Shown: positions 1-11,330, counted from the first letter of the stretch. The stretch: DNA of 64,000 nucleotides from Mercurialis annua (GCF_937616625.2 NC_065571.1:16804501-16868500); one strand, 5' to 3'. A program made the numbers and translations. The notes: a model not told the origin generated them from the letters alone.

Positions 1-1431
1 AAAACATAGTTTATCTTCTTAAAAAGGGCCTTCATTTCAGAAAACAAAGAGAAGCGACTCTTTATATTCAGAGTACTGTAAAAAATGTTTGGAATTCAAA
101 CAGGTTCAAATTTCAAAATTTGAATTCGAAACAATGAAAGAACCACGTAAAGTCTTTGACTTGGCCTACCTAGGGGGCACATCTGACAACAATCTAGAAA
201 TGTCTGAATCCCGGTCTTCGCCTCTTTATCTGGATCGCCACTTGGGCTTCATCAGGTTCTTCCGTTATCAGGTTCTCCCCAGCTTATCTAAGAGGCTTCG
301 CCCTTACATGACTTGACTTCACTTAGGGAATGAAATGAAGACGCAAACTGACCCCTCTTTCCCACTCTGCAGATTTATCGGAAGACATGGCCTTGAATCA
401 AGAGAAGATCATGGGCACAAACCACGATCTTGATGGAATAACTGACCATCTGAGAGCTTATATATATGATTCTGCCGGTGCTTGGGAAGGTATTCGTTCT
501 TTTAGCCTCAAATACTGATCACCCTTATTATCTATAAAAAAACTCTTATTGAATTAAGCATTAGAGCGGCTTTCAGACAACACCAGTCTGAGGTCCTTTG
601 AGCTTATTTGTTCTCTGTGTAGGAAGATCTCAAGAGGCGATCTCGGAGTTTTGTACTTGTATCAGCTGGCATAAAAATGTATTTAGTGGTTGTATAGGCT
701 TTTAAGATGATATAAATAAAATAAAATCATGTATACATCCGGTTCATGCTTTGTGCGTGTAAAATGAATAAAATCTACCTCTCTTTGCCACATGATAAAA
801 ACTTCAGGAATACATGCTTGTTTAGGAGTACTTGCTACATGCTAACATTCCAATTCGGATTGAGTCATATGCGCGTCCCACATAATTTTAAGCTTTCCAT
901 TTACCAGCTTTACATACTTGTTTATTTTTCAGCACCATTATCCTGTGAACTATTTGTATGGTTGAGATGAGATAATACTGGATACGCCCAGTAAATGTAT
1001 GTAATTGATAAATAAAGTATAAGAGTTTTGGTAGAATCCATCGAACGCGGTCTTTTGTTTTAATGCACGATGACCTTACCCATAAGCATGTGAGGTTTTG
1101 TAAGACATTTCCTAATTAAACTAGGTGACGACTCCATTTTTCAAAACCTAATCAAATTCGAAGTCAGTCATAAGTCCGTACGAGCGCTCCTGAAATCTGC
1201 TCCGCTCACATTTAGATATTTTAAATTTTTATTGATTAAAAGTTATTAAAAATGCTAATTATTTTTTGAGATAGCAATTAAATTTGTTAAATTAAAGTTC
1301 ATTATTAATTTTAATATTGAATAAAGTGGTAGTTACTGATAATTAAAAGAATATAATAAAATGGTTGGAATTTAGAAAGGATGACAATAGTATTTCAAAT
1401 TGTTTGTTAATCAACCTAATGTTTAAATTAA
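1..1431. other. intergenic, repeat-like, no firm gene
   Basis: No recognisable protein domain was found. A short open segment follows an acceptor-like tract near 350 (listed separately). About 1020-1140 contains a block that, read on the minus strand, resembles 43935-44075: 'atggagtcg.cacctagtt', then an 'aggaaatg.ctt' stretch, then 'accaaaagacc'. It is therefore a dispersed repeat, possibly LTR-retrotransposon leader DNA. The rest is AT-rich. Confidence 0.4.
371..519 (+). other. possible 3'-terminal exon of an unrecognised gene
   Basis: A pyrimidine-rich tract ending in CTGCAG (about 350-370) looks like a splice acceptor. It is followed by an open frame (DLSEDMALNQEK... ending SFSLKY-stop near 519) and then an AT-rich tail with AATAAA-like motifs around 715. 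I do not recognise the protein. It could equally be a chance reading frame inside a transposon remnant. The upstream exons, if any, would include the open stretch around 89-316 or lie outside the window. Confidence 0.2.
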
Positions 1432-2245
1432 GGCTATCCCCTCAAAAATCACCGACCTTTACTTTTTTTTTCAATAGCACCACGACCTTATAACTTCGTC
1501 AATTGCACCCTATTTCGTATTTTTACGTTTCAACAGTATCCCAAAGCATCGAATTGAACTCTTTTGGATAAAATTCAAAACAAATCCTTCATATTTTTCA
1601 ATAGTTCTAAATATCATATAATGTTTTAAATTATAAATACAAACCATCTTTTACACAAGATAAAAAAAAATTAATTAAATCAATCAAATCCGACACTGTC
1701 TCCTCGAACCCGCCACCGCTCGCCCGCTTCCGAAGACGAGCTGGCCGTCTTCCATGGCTGGTCTTCCATGGGAAAGACGATCTCGTCTTCCCCAAGGAAG
1801 ACCAGCAAATCTGTTGGTCTTTCATTGTTCGTCTTCCCCATGAAAGACCACCAAAATTCGTCTTCCCCAATGGAACCATGGAAGACAATGAGCAGAAAAC
1901 AGCGGTGATAAAAGAAGGCGGCGGGTCGATAAAGTTGCCGGAAAAAAGGTTGGGGAAGATATTTAAAAAAAAAAACAATTAATGGAAAAGAGGGTATGTT
2001 TGAATGTACTTTAAATTAAGAGATCTTTTTGAATTTAGCTAAATAGAAAAAGGTATAAAATGATCCTTGTATTTTTTTTTGTTTTATAATTTTTAATCCT
2101 TGTAATGATAAAATTATCTATTTTGTTTAATTTAGGGTGCTATTGAAACGTAAAAATACAAAATAGGGTGCAATTGACAGAATTAAAAGGTCGTGGTGTT
2201 GTTGAAAAAAAAAATAAAGGCCGGTGGTTTTTGAATGGATTAGCC
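1432..2245. mobile_element. foldback element A (Mutator-like, non-autonomous)
   Basis: The long terminal inverted repeats begin GGCTATCCCC on the left and end GGATTAGCC on the right, and they pair for over 100 bp. Both arms carry the phrase 'acgaccttttaattctgtc' and its partner with mismatches. The element is flanked by a perfect 9-bp duplication TTAAATTAA (1423-1431 and 2246-2254), the target-site size of the Mutator superfamily. There is no transposase; the open frame on the minus strand at 1631-1978 is a product of the internal hairpin array. Mobilisation in trans by a MULE transposase is an inference. Confidence 0.8.
1747..1890. repeat. central hairpin array of foldback element A
   Basis: This is a run of short inverted repeats built on the word GTCTTCC/GGAAGAC around CCATGG-like centres. 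Examples are 1761-1778 (GTCTTCCATGGGAAAGAC), 1785-1802 (GTCTTCCCCAAGGAAGAC), 1831-1848 and 1860-1886. It sits at the midpoint of the element and is much more GC-rich than the arms. Confidence 0.8.
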
Positions 2246-2546
2246 TTAAATTAATTTATTAACCATCTAATTATGTTAAATTGGTTTAATAACTAAAAAA
2301 AAGTTAAATTTAACTTATTCAATTAAATTAAAAGTCATTTGTTTGAAAATATTATATTATAATTTTAAATGAATAAATTTTATATTAACCATTATTCACA
2401 AATAAAAATATTTCATCTCATATAATGATTTGTTTTATTTCTTATAATCATATTATACTTAGATCAATACAAAAAATTATAAATTATTATATTTTATTAT
2501 AAATATTTTTTCTCTATTTTTATATTTCTTTTTTAAAATTTAAATG

Positions 2547-2904
2547 GGCTAAATGTTTTAAAAAGACAAAACTTTTCATAAAAATTTCACAAAAGTCCTA
2601 ACCTTTCAATTTTGTCGATTTTGGCCAAAAATAAATTATTTGGTTTCAATTGTGGCCAACTCTCAATTTGATTTCAATTTCCCTATGTGGAGCCTATGTG
2701 ACGCCTATGTGGCATGTCAAATATTGAAAGATCAGGATTTTTGTGAAACCAAATAATCCATTTTTGGCCAAAATCGACAAAATTGAAAGGTCAGGACTTT
2801 TGTGAAACCAAATAATCACTTTTTGGTCAAAATCGATAAAATTAAAAGGTCAGGATTTTTATGAAATTTTTGTGAAAGTTTTGGCCTTTTTACAATATTT
2901 GGCC
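2547..2904. mobile_element. Mutator-type MITE, 358 bp
   Basis: The terminal inverted repeats (left start GGCTAAATG; right end ATTTGGCC) pair over at least 80 bp, including a 'caaaagtcctaacctttc' phrase on both arms. A perfect 9-bp target duplication ATTTAAATG lies at 2538-2546 and 2905-2913. The internal part repeats the arm motif, so the element can fold almost completely on itself. It has no coding capacity. Confidence 0.8.
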
Positions 2905-2913
2905 ATTTAAATG

Positions 2914-3924
2914 TTATTTATTTAATATTTTTTACTTAAATATTATTTGTACTTCTATTTATAATATTCAATACTATTACTATCACATTTGAATATTTTT
3001 TAGAGTTTTAAAAATTAATGTTTTATTTTAAGAACTAATTTTCAAATATAAGAGTACTATTATAATTTTTAAAGAGTGACTTTCAACATATGCGATTAAA
3101 TATTTATGATTTATGATTTTTATTTTTAATATATATAAAATTCTTAATATTTAAATATTACTTATTTATATGTTAAGAATTTAAATAATATACAACTTAT
3201 ATTTAATAGTTTATTGTTAATATAGTTGATGTTCAAATAAGATGTAAAATTAATAATTTTCAGTAATTGCAATTATCAAATAAATTTATTTATTACAACA
3301 CTTACAATAACCAGTAATTGTTATTTTCAGCACTGCAAATTATATACTTAATTTTTATTTTTACCTAACGTCGTCTATTTTTTTTATTTTAGAATATTTA
3401 ACATAGAAAATTTATCTAGTTTTTGGAATGGAGATAATATTTAATACTATCAATTAAGTTTTTTTTTATTATTTGAACTTAAATATTTCAAAATTAACTT
3501 ACCTTTATTCTTTAAAGAATAATTACTATCACGTTCAAATTATAATTTTCTGTAAATAATTAAAAATCAAGAAAATTTACTATTCCAATCTAATGTCAGA
3601 TAGAATTACTGTTATAATTATTCTCTTTTTATGTGTATACACACAAATTTTGTTTATTAAATGATTTAAAAAGTATAAATATTTGAACATAAAACTAATT
3701 TTGTATCAAATAAAACAAAATGGTCCTTTTGCTGGGTGATTCCTTTAACCACGTGGCGAGTGATTATTTACAAACACAGATAAATATTATAGGCCGAAAA
3801 ACATCAGATTAACTCCTCCTTTCTGCTTACCTGGCATGAATAAGATCGCCCGGTCATCATTCCTCTCCTCTGCTGCCACTGGAACGGTCTCCTATTCTGC
3901 TGTCACCATCTACTTTTAGCGGCC
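2914..3924. other. AT-rich intergenic with a short GC island
   Basis: No gene is seen. 2914-3720 is strongly AT-rich. 3720-3925 is noticeably more balanced, with an ACGTGGC motif at about 3751, and may be ancestral single-copy intergenic DNA between transposon insertions. Confidence 0.4.
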
Positions 3925-4745
3925 AATAATTCACGCCCTTCAACTACAACCTTTCCATTTTCAGGCGAACTCGTTATAATAAAGCAAATTATTACGGGGT
4001 CTCTTTTATTTAATATAATTTATATTTTAATTTTTTTTAAAAAAAAATTAAATGATAGATCTCTTTACTTTTATTTCCGTCAACAGTTTTATCTCTTCAT
4101 TTTTTTTTGTTATTCAATAAAGTCAAAAAATTTAAGAGTAAATTAATTTTTAATTATGAAAAATAATCGTTGACAAGAACACAAATGTGGGATCAAATGA
4201 AGGAATATATATTTTCGTTAACTTCGTTAACTAATACCAAAAATAAACAGAAGGTCTAAATCATTAACAAAAATAAAAATGAGAGATCATATTCAAATAA
4301 AAAAGATTAAATTATGAATTATATCAAATATGAGGGATGTCATATTAAGATTCACGCCCTTCGACTATAACCTTTCCGTTTTCAGGCAAACTTGTAATAA
4401 TAGAGTAAATTATTACAAAGCCCCTTATATTTACCACAATTTACATTTTAATCTTTTTTATTTGAAAATCGAAAATGAAGTCAAAAAAATTGAGTAAATT
4501 AATTATCAAATGTAGAAAATAAAATCGTTAATAAAAATAAAAGTGAGTGATCAAATTATTGAGAAAAATAAAAGTGTAGGATTATATTATTTTGTTAACT
4601 TCTTCAACTAACACTAAAAACAGACGGAAGGACCAAATCAGTAACATAAATTAAAGTGAAAGGTTGTTTTATTTGATTTTCAAATAAATAGGACTAAACT
4701 GTAAAATATATTAAATATAAGGGATGTTATAATATAATTTGCTCT
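3925..4745. repeat. tandem duplication (about 420 bp unit) of flank plus MITE
   Basis: The same order occurs twice: a 'cacgcccttc.actataacc' flank of about 55 bp, then a foldback MITE with 'aaattattac' and 'gggatgt.atatt' arms. Copies start near 3928 and 4349, a period of about 421 bp. Each MITE copy has inverted arms (left 'ttatattttaat', right 'aaactgtaaaatata'). Because the unique flank is duplicated with the MITE, this is a segmental duplication and not two independent insertions. Confidence 0.65.
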
Positions 4746-5041
4746 ATAATCAACATTCATGCCGTTAATTTTGCTTAGCTGGATGCCACTGTGTTACTGG
4801 GCACGGTACTCCCCAAATGGGGCCAGCTGGCACGCGACTCTCTATAGCACGTGGCCAGCTACTTCTGTCTTCCACTGCTTCTAGTTTTACTATTATGCCC
4901 TTATCCGTTAGCATTTACTAACTAATACTCCTCGTGCTTGTCCAACTTCTTTTTTCTTCCCTCAGCTTTATAATTATTGTAAAAGCTAGCAACTGAATTT
5001 ATTTAAAAAACTTTATTTTTCAATTTTTTCCGTAAACAGTT
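4746..5041. other. intergenic, no gene seen
   Basis: A GC-richer stretch at 4760-4880 contains GCCAGCTGGC-like and CACGTGGCC motifs. Otherwise it is AT-rich and has no reading frame worth calling. Confidence 0.4.
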
Positions 5042-5310
5042 ATAGGATAAAGTATTGTTCAAAGTCAATGTATAGCAAGTTAATGGCATTTTTCCTATTG
5101 GAAATTCTCATGCATTCAACTAAAATTTATGATAATTTTTTTATTAAAACATCAAATAAAAAAAGAAGATACTACTAGTTTATTCTTCGCATCAAAATGT
5201 TATTTTTATTTTACTTTTCGTTTAACATACAAAATACAAAAATGATACTACTAGTTTATTCATTATGAATTAATTTAATAATGAGCATTTCAAATTAAAA
5301 TACTTTTAGC
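5042..5310 (+). repeat. direct repeat, left copy (flanks foldback B)
   Basis: About 265 bp beginning 'gataaagtattgttcaaag' and ending 'aaattaaaatactttt'. It is nearly identical to 6240-6503, with only a few substitutions and small length differences. The two copies lie immediately on either side of foldback element B. Confidence 0.85.
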
Positions 5311-6239
5311 ATATATTCTAATTATTTAAAAAACGCTCACCTTTAATCTTTATTTCGTTTATACCCTGATCTAAAAAAACTGTCACATATACCCTTGACG
5401 TTGTCATTATATTTCGCCTCTACCCTCGAGGTATTAAATTGACCTCTTTTTATTTGAAAAAGAGTTTAAAATAATCCTTCATTTTTAGCATATATTCTAA
5501 TTACACATCAATGTTATTAATTATACAAAAACACCTTCTTCTTTAAAAAATTCAATTAATAATAATAATTTAATTTATATTAATTATCAATAATTTGTTA
5601 AAAATAAAAAACCGTAATTTTTTTTACATCAGGCTAATTAATTTCAACATAATACCGTACTTTAATTTTAAAATCTATTTTTAATTTTTTTTTTAAAAAA
5701 TTAAAAAAAAAATATGAGGAGGAGCTTCTCCTTCCTTCCATGGAAGGAAGGAGCTCGCAGCTCCTTCCTCATGGAGGAAGGAGCAGATCTGCTTCTTCCT
5801 CCATGAGCTCCTTCCTCACATGGAGGAAGGAGCAGCTCCTTCCTCCATGGATGGAGAAGTCCACGGAGGAAGGAGCTTATTTCCGTAAAAATAAAAAAAA
5901 ATAAAAAAAATAATATTAGCGGTTTTTTAAATAGGAGTACGGTTATAAATAGGACTTAATAAAAATATTTTATTTATTTATTTTATTTAAATTAAAAAAA
6001 TTAATTATTTTTAGGACTTATTTGAACGTTTTTAAAGATGAAGTATTAGTTTGTACATTTTTTAATAGAAAAAGGTATAAAATAACCCTTAAATTTAGTT
6101 GTTTTTAATAATTTTTTTTTAATTTGGGGTAGAGGCGAAACATAATGACAACGTCAAGGGTATATGTGACAGTTTTTCTAGGTCAGGGTATAAACGAAAT
6201 AAAGATTAAAGGTGGGGTTTTTTTAAGTAATTAAGCCTA
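5311..6239. mobile_element. foldback element B (Mutator-like), with central hairpin array
   Basis: The inverted arms pair: the left 'cacctttaatctttatttcg...tataccctgatc' mirrors the right 'gatcagggtataaacgaaat' region with mismatches. Both arms contain the phrase 'acccttgacgttgtcatta'. The right terminus reads ...AATTAAGCC, like the GGC termini of the other elements. The left terminus is altered and no clean 9-bp duplication is visible; the flanks are instead a 265-bp direct repeat. No coding sequence. Confidence 0.7.
5713..5876. repeat. central hairpin array of foldback element B
   Basis: This is a dense array built on GCTCCTTCCTC/GAGGAAGGAGC around CCATGG or CATG centres. It includes a perfect 26-bp palindrome at 5728-5753 and an 11-bp-arm hairpin at 5760-5784. 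It lies at the midpoint of the element, as in elements A and C, but uses a different repeated word. Confidence 0.85.
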
Positions 6240-6503
6240 GAATAAAGTATTGTTCAAAGTCAATGTATAGCAAGTTAATGGCATTTTTTTTATTGGAAAT
6301 TCTCATGCATTCAACTAAAATTTATGATAATTTTTTTATTAAAACATCAAATAAAAAAAGAAGATACTACTAGTTTATTCTTCGCATCAAAATATTATTT
6401 TTGTTTTACTTTTCGCTTAACATACAAAATATAAAAATGATACTACTAGTTTATTCATTATGAATTAATTTAATAATGAGCATTTCAAATTAAAATACTT
6501 TTT
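6240..6503 (+). repeat. direct repeat, right copy (flanks foldback B)
   Basis: Near-identical second copy of 5042-5310, starting immediately after the right terminus of foldback element B. Confidence 0.85.
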
Positions 6504-6548
6504 TTTATAGAATCATAATTTTTGAATATAAACTTTAATAAATTTAGC

Positions 6549-7133
6549 TTACACTTCATCAATTTTGTGCTCGTAGCATTCTTTCGTTGTGGTTCGGTTT
6601 TCTTGTACTATAATGATTCCTTGCTTTGTTGGTATCTTCATTGTTAGTGTTTTCACGCTTGTTACAGCTGCCGAATCATGGAGGAATGGTCTCTCCAGTA
6701 TTGCGTTGTACGGTAGGTTGATTTCCACGACACTAAACTGTGTGGGAAATTCTTCACCTTTCCTTGTTCTCCCTACCTTGACATCAAATACAATCGTTCC
6801 CATGGGTTTGATGGGAGATCCGCCAAATCCTATCACGGGAGTAGCGTTCCTTTTCAATTCTGCGGCAACCCTTCCCAGGCTTTCGTAAGCTTTCCTTGTT
6901 ATTAGGTTGATAGCACTTCCTTCGTCAACCAGGATCCTTTCCACGTTCCAATGCTCGATGATCATAGCTACCACTAGGGCCTCATTGTGCTCTTCTGTGA
7001 TTCTTCCAAAATCCTCTCTGTCGAGAGTCACCGGAGGCGGAATCAAGGATTTTGGTGCTTTGCGTTTCTTGTATTGCGATGTGTTTCTTGATTTGTTTCC
7101 CAGGTCCATTCCGTCAGAAGTCATCTTCTTCAA
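6549..7133 (-). pseudogene. Tat gag-pol fragment: aspartic protease
   Basis: A 194-codon frame encodes a retropepsin-like domain of a Ty3/gypsy polyprotein. Residues ~30-60 match the usual lead-in (LVVAMIIEHW...VERILVD), the active-site loop reads LVDEGSAINLI, and a flap-like GFGGSPIKPMG and a C-terminal LPYNAILERPFLH follow. The family norm at the active site is D-T/S-G; here the second position is Glu, which would probably impair catalysis, although plant copies with DEG are common. The frame starts right after the LTR leader, so most of gag has been deleted. It ends near the inversion edge and no RT follows on this strand. Confidence 0.75.
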
Positions 7134-7188
7134 TAGTTTTTGTTTTGAGTTCAGAAAATCTCCTTCGATTTGAAGTTGGTTAAGCTTT

Positions 7189-7207
7189 TCCCACAGACGG
7201 CGTCAAT
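7189..7207 (-). other. primer binding site of the Tat element
   Basis: Read on the minus strand, 'attgacgccgtctgtggga' follows directly after the LTR end. It resembles the TGGCGCCGTCTGTGGG primer sites of Tat/Athila-type plant gypsy elements, with substitutions. Confidence 0.7.
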
Positions 7208-7653
7208 TGATGGAGTCTGCCTTCTGATCCTCTGAATTAGACCTGCAAAACAGGGTAGAAGCTAACCGGACGGTGGTTGTCCGATTAACTCTCCGATGCT
7301 AAAGTCAGTATTGAGTTTTGAGCAGCGTTTTTAGTATATGAATGTAGTGGTTTGTTTAGGCATACCTCATGTTCCTTTTATAGTAGATGATTGCATACCT
7401 AGTAGAGTTGTAGTAGGAAAGTGAATCCTACTTTGTAGGGTTTGACCCTAATTAGGAGTAATCTTCCTTATTCAGATATGAGTCCTATTTAGGAATATCT
7501 TCCTAAATAGTATCTTCTTCCTAAGTTAGAACTTATCTTCCTAAGTTGGAGTTTGTATTCAAATAGGTAAGATTCAGTAGATCTGGTAGTACGTCTGAAT
7601 CCCAGGGTCGACGCGCTTTGTCTGGGTCCTCGGGGATTCGGCATTATTCCTGT
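7208..7653 (-). repeat. truncated 5' LTR of the Tat element (inverted)
   Basis: It matches 22303-22750 in reverse orientation and ends (minus strand) ...GACTCCATCA. Its outer part is cut off at 7653, where the sequence switches abruptly to + strand RT coding DNA, so this is the rearrangement breakpoint. Confidence 0.8.
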
Positions 7654-10026
7654 GATTCATGATATCCCAAAAAAGAATAGAGGCAAATCCGGAAAATATC
7701 AAGGCGATAATGGACATGAAAGCACCTCAAAATATAAATGAAGTTCAAAAGTTCAATGGGCGAATCACCGCACTCGGAAGATTCATGTCAAGCTCGGCCA
7801 AAAGATGTTTGTCGTTCTTCAAGCCCCTCAAAGGGACACAAAAATTCAAATGGAACAAAGATTGCGAGGAAGCATTCGAGGAACTGAAAAAATTCTTGAC
7901 CACACAACCATTGCTGAGTCGACCGCTAAAGGGAGAAACACTCTACTTATACATTTGCGCGAGGAAAAAAACCATAGGGAAATCAATTTACTACATCAGC
8001 CGAGTCCTGAAAGGAGCGGAAACGAGGTACCCGGAGATTGAAAAAATGGCGCTCGCCGTAGTAACTACAACTAAAAAAATTAAAATACTACTTCCAAAGC
8101 CACAATGTGGTAGTAAGAACAAATCAGCCTCTGCGAAAGGCGACTCAGAGACCTGAAATGTCTGGAAGACTCGTCCATTGGTCCATCCAACTTAGCTAAG
8201 ATGATGTCCGATACGAACCCCGTCCAACACTCAAAGCGCAGGCCTTGGCGGATTTCGTAGCCGAGATAACTCCTGGCGAACTAGAAGAATTTGTACCAAA
8301 ATTCCTATAAGAACTTCATGTAGATGGAGCTTCAAATGAAAAAGGAGCAGGAGGGGGAGCTACTCTCAAAGTACCCGGAAAAGTAAAAATCGAATACGGA
8401 GTTAATATCAGATTCGCCGCTTGCAATAACGTTGCGGAATATGAAGACCTGATTGCAGGACTCGTCTTAGCTCTGGAAATAAAAATAGAAATTTTGAAGA
8501 TCTACAGCGACTCTCAGCTAGTAGTAAATCAAGTCAAGGGAGAATATCAGGCTAAAGAAACAGGAATGATTGAATATTTATAGAAAGTCACAAAACTGCT
8601 CCGGCGACTGGAAGCACAGGGAGGACAGTGGGAAATTATACAAATCCCACGAGAGGAAAATACTGATGCTGACGCCATCGCCAAGTTAGCATCCGAGCTA
8701 GGAGACATGTTCATGAAAATGCAACTGAAGAAAACTCTCGAATCGCCAAGCTTCAAAGAAGAAGAAATAATGACTATCGATGAAGCCGACTCCTGGATGA
8801 CCCCGTTAATCAAATACTTAGACCAAAGAGAATTACCAACAGACAACGTTGAAGCCATCCGAACCATCCGCAAATCTGCCAACTACTCGTACCACAATGG
8901 AGTTCTCTACCGAACCTCCCTAACTCACCCTTGGGCGAGATGTGTCTCGCCCGAAAGCGGAAGCCTAATCCTGAAGGAAATCCATGAAGGAATATGCTAG
9001 GCACACGAAGGAACGGTCACCATCGCAAGAAAAACAATGCTTCAAGGCTACTACTGGCCGACTATCAAAGAGGATGTGAAAGCACTGGTGAAAAAATGTG
9101 ATAAATGTCAAAGACACAACAATGTCAGTCACAGGCCGACGGTACCACAGGGATCTCTATAAAGTCCTTGGCCATTCGCCACATGGGGAATCGATATAGT
9201 AGGGCCATTTGAAACAGGAAGAAACCAGATGAAATTCCTAATCGTAGCAGTCGAACACTTCACAAAGTGGATCGAAGTAGCACCGGTCTCAACCATAACG
9301 GCGACTAGAGTGGAAGAGTTCTTCAAAAACGAAATGATATGTCGATTCGGCATACCTCACACAATAGTAGCATGAACGGAAAATAGTTTGATTGCAAACG
9401 GTTCAAGAAATTTTGCGAAGACCAGATGACAAACCTAAAATTTACATCATTATCGCACCCCCAGACAAATGGGATGACTGAAGTGACAAACCGAACTATA
9501 GTGCAAGGGATAAAGAAACGATTAGCCCAATATAAAGAAAATTGGGTAGACGAACTCTAAAGCGTCCTGTGGGCCTACAGGACGACCTCAAGAAAAGGAA
9601 TGGGCGAGACACCCTTCAGGCTCGCCTATGGCATTGAAGCGTAATACATGTGGAGATCGGTATACCAAGTATCGGAGTGAACTACCTGAAAGAAGAAGCA
9701 AATGAATCAAAATAAGGCTATGCCTTGACCTACTGGAAGAGAGGAAAAATCAAGCAGGAATTCGGGCTGTAGCTTACAAGAAGCAAGCTGCCAAGTACCA
9801 CAACAAGAGAATAAACTCGAGAGAATTTCAAGTGGGCGATCTCGTTCTATAAAATGCCGAAATTGGCAGAGGAAATGCTGGAGTAAAGAAAATGCAGCAA
9901 GATTGGTAAGGACCCTACATAGTGGAAGAAACTACTGGAAAAGGTGCGTACAAGCTAAAAACAATGAGTGGATCCATGGTCCCAAGATATTGGAATGTAG
10001 AATATCTAAAAAAATACTACCCATAG
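7654..10026 (+). pseudogene. Tat pol remnant: RT thumb, dual RNase H, integrase
   Basis: The domain order is as follows. The RT thumb (FMISQKRIEANPENI near 7656) is followed by the first RNase H with YYISRVLKGAETRYPEIEK. A second, plant/archaeal-type RNase H (8310-8690) begins LHVDGASNEKGAGGG and contains NNVAEYEDLIAG, YSDSQLVVNQ and ENTDADAIAKLA; this extra domain is a hallmark of the Tat lineage. The integrase begins with a zinc-binding region (AHEGTVTIARK...CDKCQRH, about 9000-9120), then WGIDIVGPF with the first catalytic Asp, and a degraded second region. The C-terminus (GAYKLKTMSGSMVPRYWN...LKKYYP-stop) closes pol at 10026. Several frameshifts and stops (near 8100, 8310, 8580, 9000, 9160, 9375) show it is dead. 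The RT fingers and palm are absent. Confidence 0.85.
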
Positions 10027-10559
10027 ACTAGCTCGTAGCATGTACAAGTTTTTTCTATATGAAATAAAAGAAGATCCGCCAACAAAATATGCAAATTTAA
10101 TAGACTCGTTTGAGTCCTGGTTAAAATAAGAAAAAAACTCGTTTGAGTCAAAAAGACAAACATAGCAGATCCGTTTGGATCAACAAAAACATTATATACA
10201 TTCGAATCTTAACTGAGTTCGAGATTATACATTCATGAAGTTTAAATTAATTTCAAAAAAATAAAAAACAAGACAAGCACGAGTTTAGATTTACTCGGAA
10301 AATAAATAACACTGGACAATAATTGGAAAAAGATCATACATTAATAAAGAGAGAATTACAGCGGATCAGCTACAATCCAATATAAAAATCAAGCAAAAGA
10401 AAAAAAAATTAAGCTATCTTCTTCAAAGTGTCCTACTTTTGCTTGTCCAGTTTCGTCTTCACCTTTTTAGCTAACGAGGCGGGGTCTAGCTGATTCACCC
10501 CAGAAAGGTCGATGCCAGCGTTCTGCTCCCGCAACTTCGCCCCGATGGCCAGCCGGTAT
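10027..10559. other. Tat pol-to-antisense-ORF spacer with hairpins
   Basis: Non-coding. It contains three small hairpins at 10103-10116, 10136-10149 and 10168-10181 that share a GTTT loop. It continues AT-rich to the 3' end of the antisense ORF, whose lysine-rich tail may extend to about 10415. Confidence 0.5.
10103..10181. repeat. three GTTT-loop hairpins with compensatory stems
   Basis: 10103-10116 reads GACTCGTTTGAGTC, 10136-10149 reads AACTCGTTTGAGTC and 10168-10181 reads GATCCGTTTGGATC. The loop is constant while stem positions change together on both sides. Confidence 0.7.
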
Positions 10560-11330
10560 TTAGTCATCACCTGGGAGTAAAAACCCCCGGACTCGCCCAA
10601 TCGGGGGGCGAAGGCGCTCTTCCTCCTTCTTCAGCTCATCAAACTCCTTTGTGACAGCATTTGAAGAAGATTCTAGAGACTGGATCTCATCGGACAAAGT
10701 CCGAACCCGAGTCTCTAAGGCCGCGATCTCCCTCTCCTTGGCGGTTTTGGAAGAGCACAACTGCTGGGTCAGACCCTCCGCTTCGCCGAGAGCCTGCTCC
10801 ATCTTCAATTTCTCCGATTGTCAAGACTCTGAGTCTTTTTAAAGCTTCTTCAGCTGATCGACCGCATCCCGACGAAGTTTATCTAAAACGGCGATTGACT
10901 GAATCACATACAAGGAAAAAGAGTACAATAAGCACACGATAATACTTAACAACAAATAAAAAGACGAAACGGAACTTACCGAAAAGTCGCCGAGACAGGC
11001 GAACTCCGCGAGACCATCGCCATGATCTCGGTCTATGGACTTTATGTCCTTCTTAATCATAATATTCTCCATGCAAGCATGACGAATTGCGGCGTTCGAC
11101 AGCCGAGGCGGATTCTGAACATCTGCCCATGCAGCAAAGCGAGGTGCTTCACCAGGAGAAGCTTCCTTAGAAACCTTCCTCTTCTTGAGCCGCTTGGAAG
11201 AAGGACCAGTCTGATCCTCGGACGACCTCTTCTTGCCAACAAATGGCACCCCCTCCTGAGGAGACTCCAAATCCTTCGGTTGAGGCGAACCAGCAGGTGG
11301 AGTATCTTTCGAGCTCGGCTCGGGACTACA
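10560..11330 (-). pseudogene. Tat antisense ORF, C-terminal half (coiled coil)
   Basis: Minus-strand coding DNA continues from 20745-21565 across the nested insertion. The first part is a charged linker (EDQTGPSSKRLKKRKVS...FAAWADVQNPPRLS) up to a clear GT donor at about 10981. An intron runs to an acceptor near 10901. A heptad-like, Glu/Lys-rich coiled coil follows (MKMEQALGEAEGLTQQ...AALETRVRTLSDEIQ). In-frame stops near 10840 break it. Extra ORFs antisense to pol, between integrase and 3' LTR, are known in Tat/Ogre elements; their function is unknown. The intron, read only from the minus strand, supports this strand being the coding one. Confidence 0.7.
11326..11330. repeat. target-site duplication CTACA (left)
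   Basis: CTACA directly before the LTR start at 11331, matched by CTACA at 20740-20744. Confidence 0.95.

Noticed and set aside
1631..1978. 115-residue minus-strand frame
   Set aside because: Lies across the hairpin array of foldback element A, and the repeated residues mirror the palindromes.
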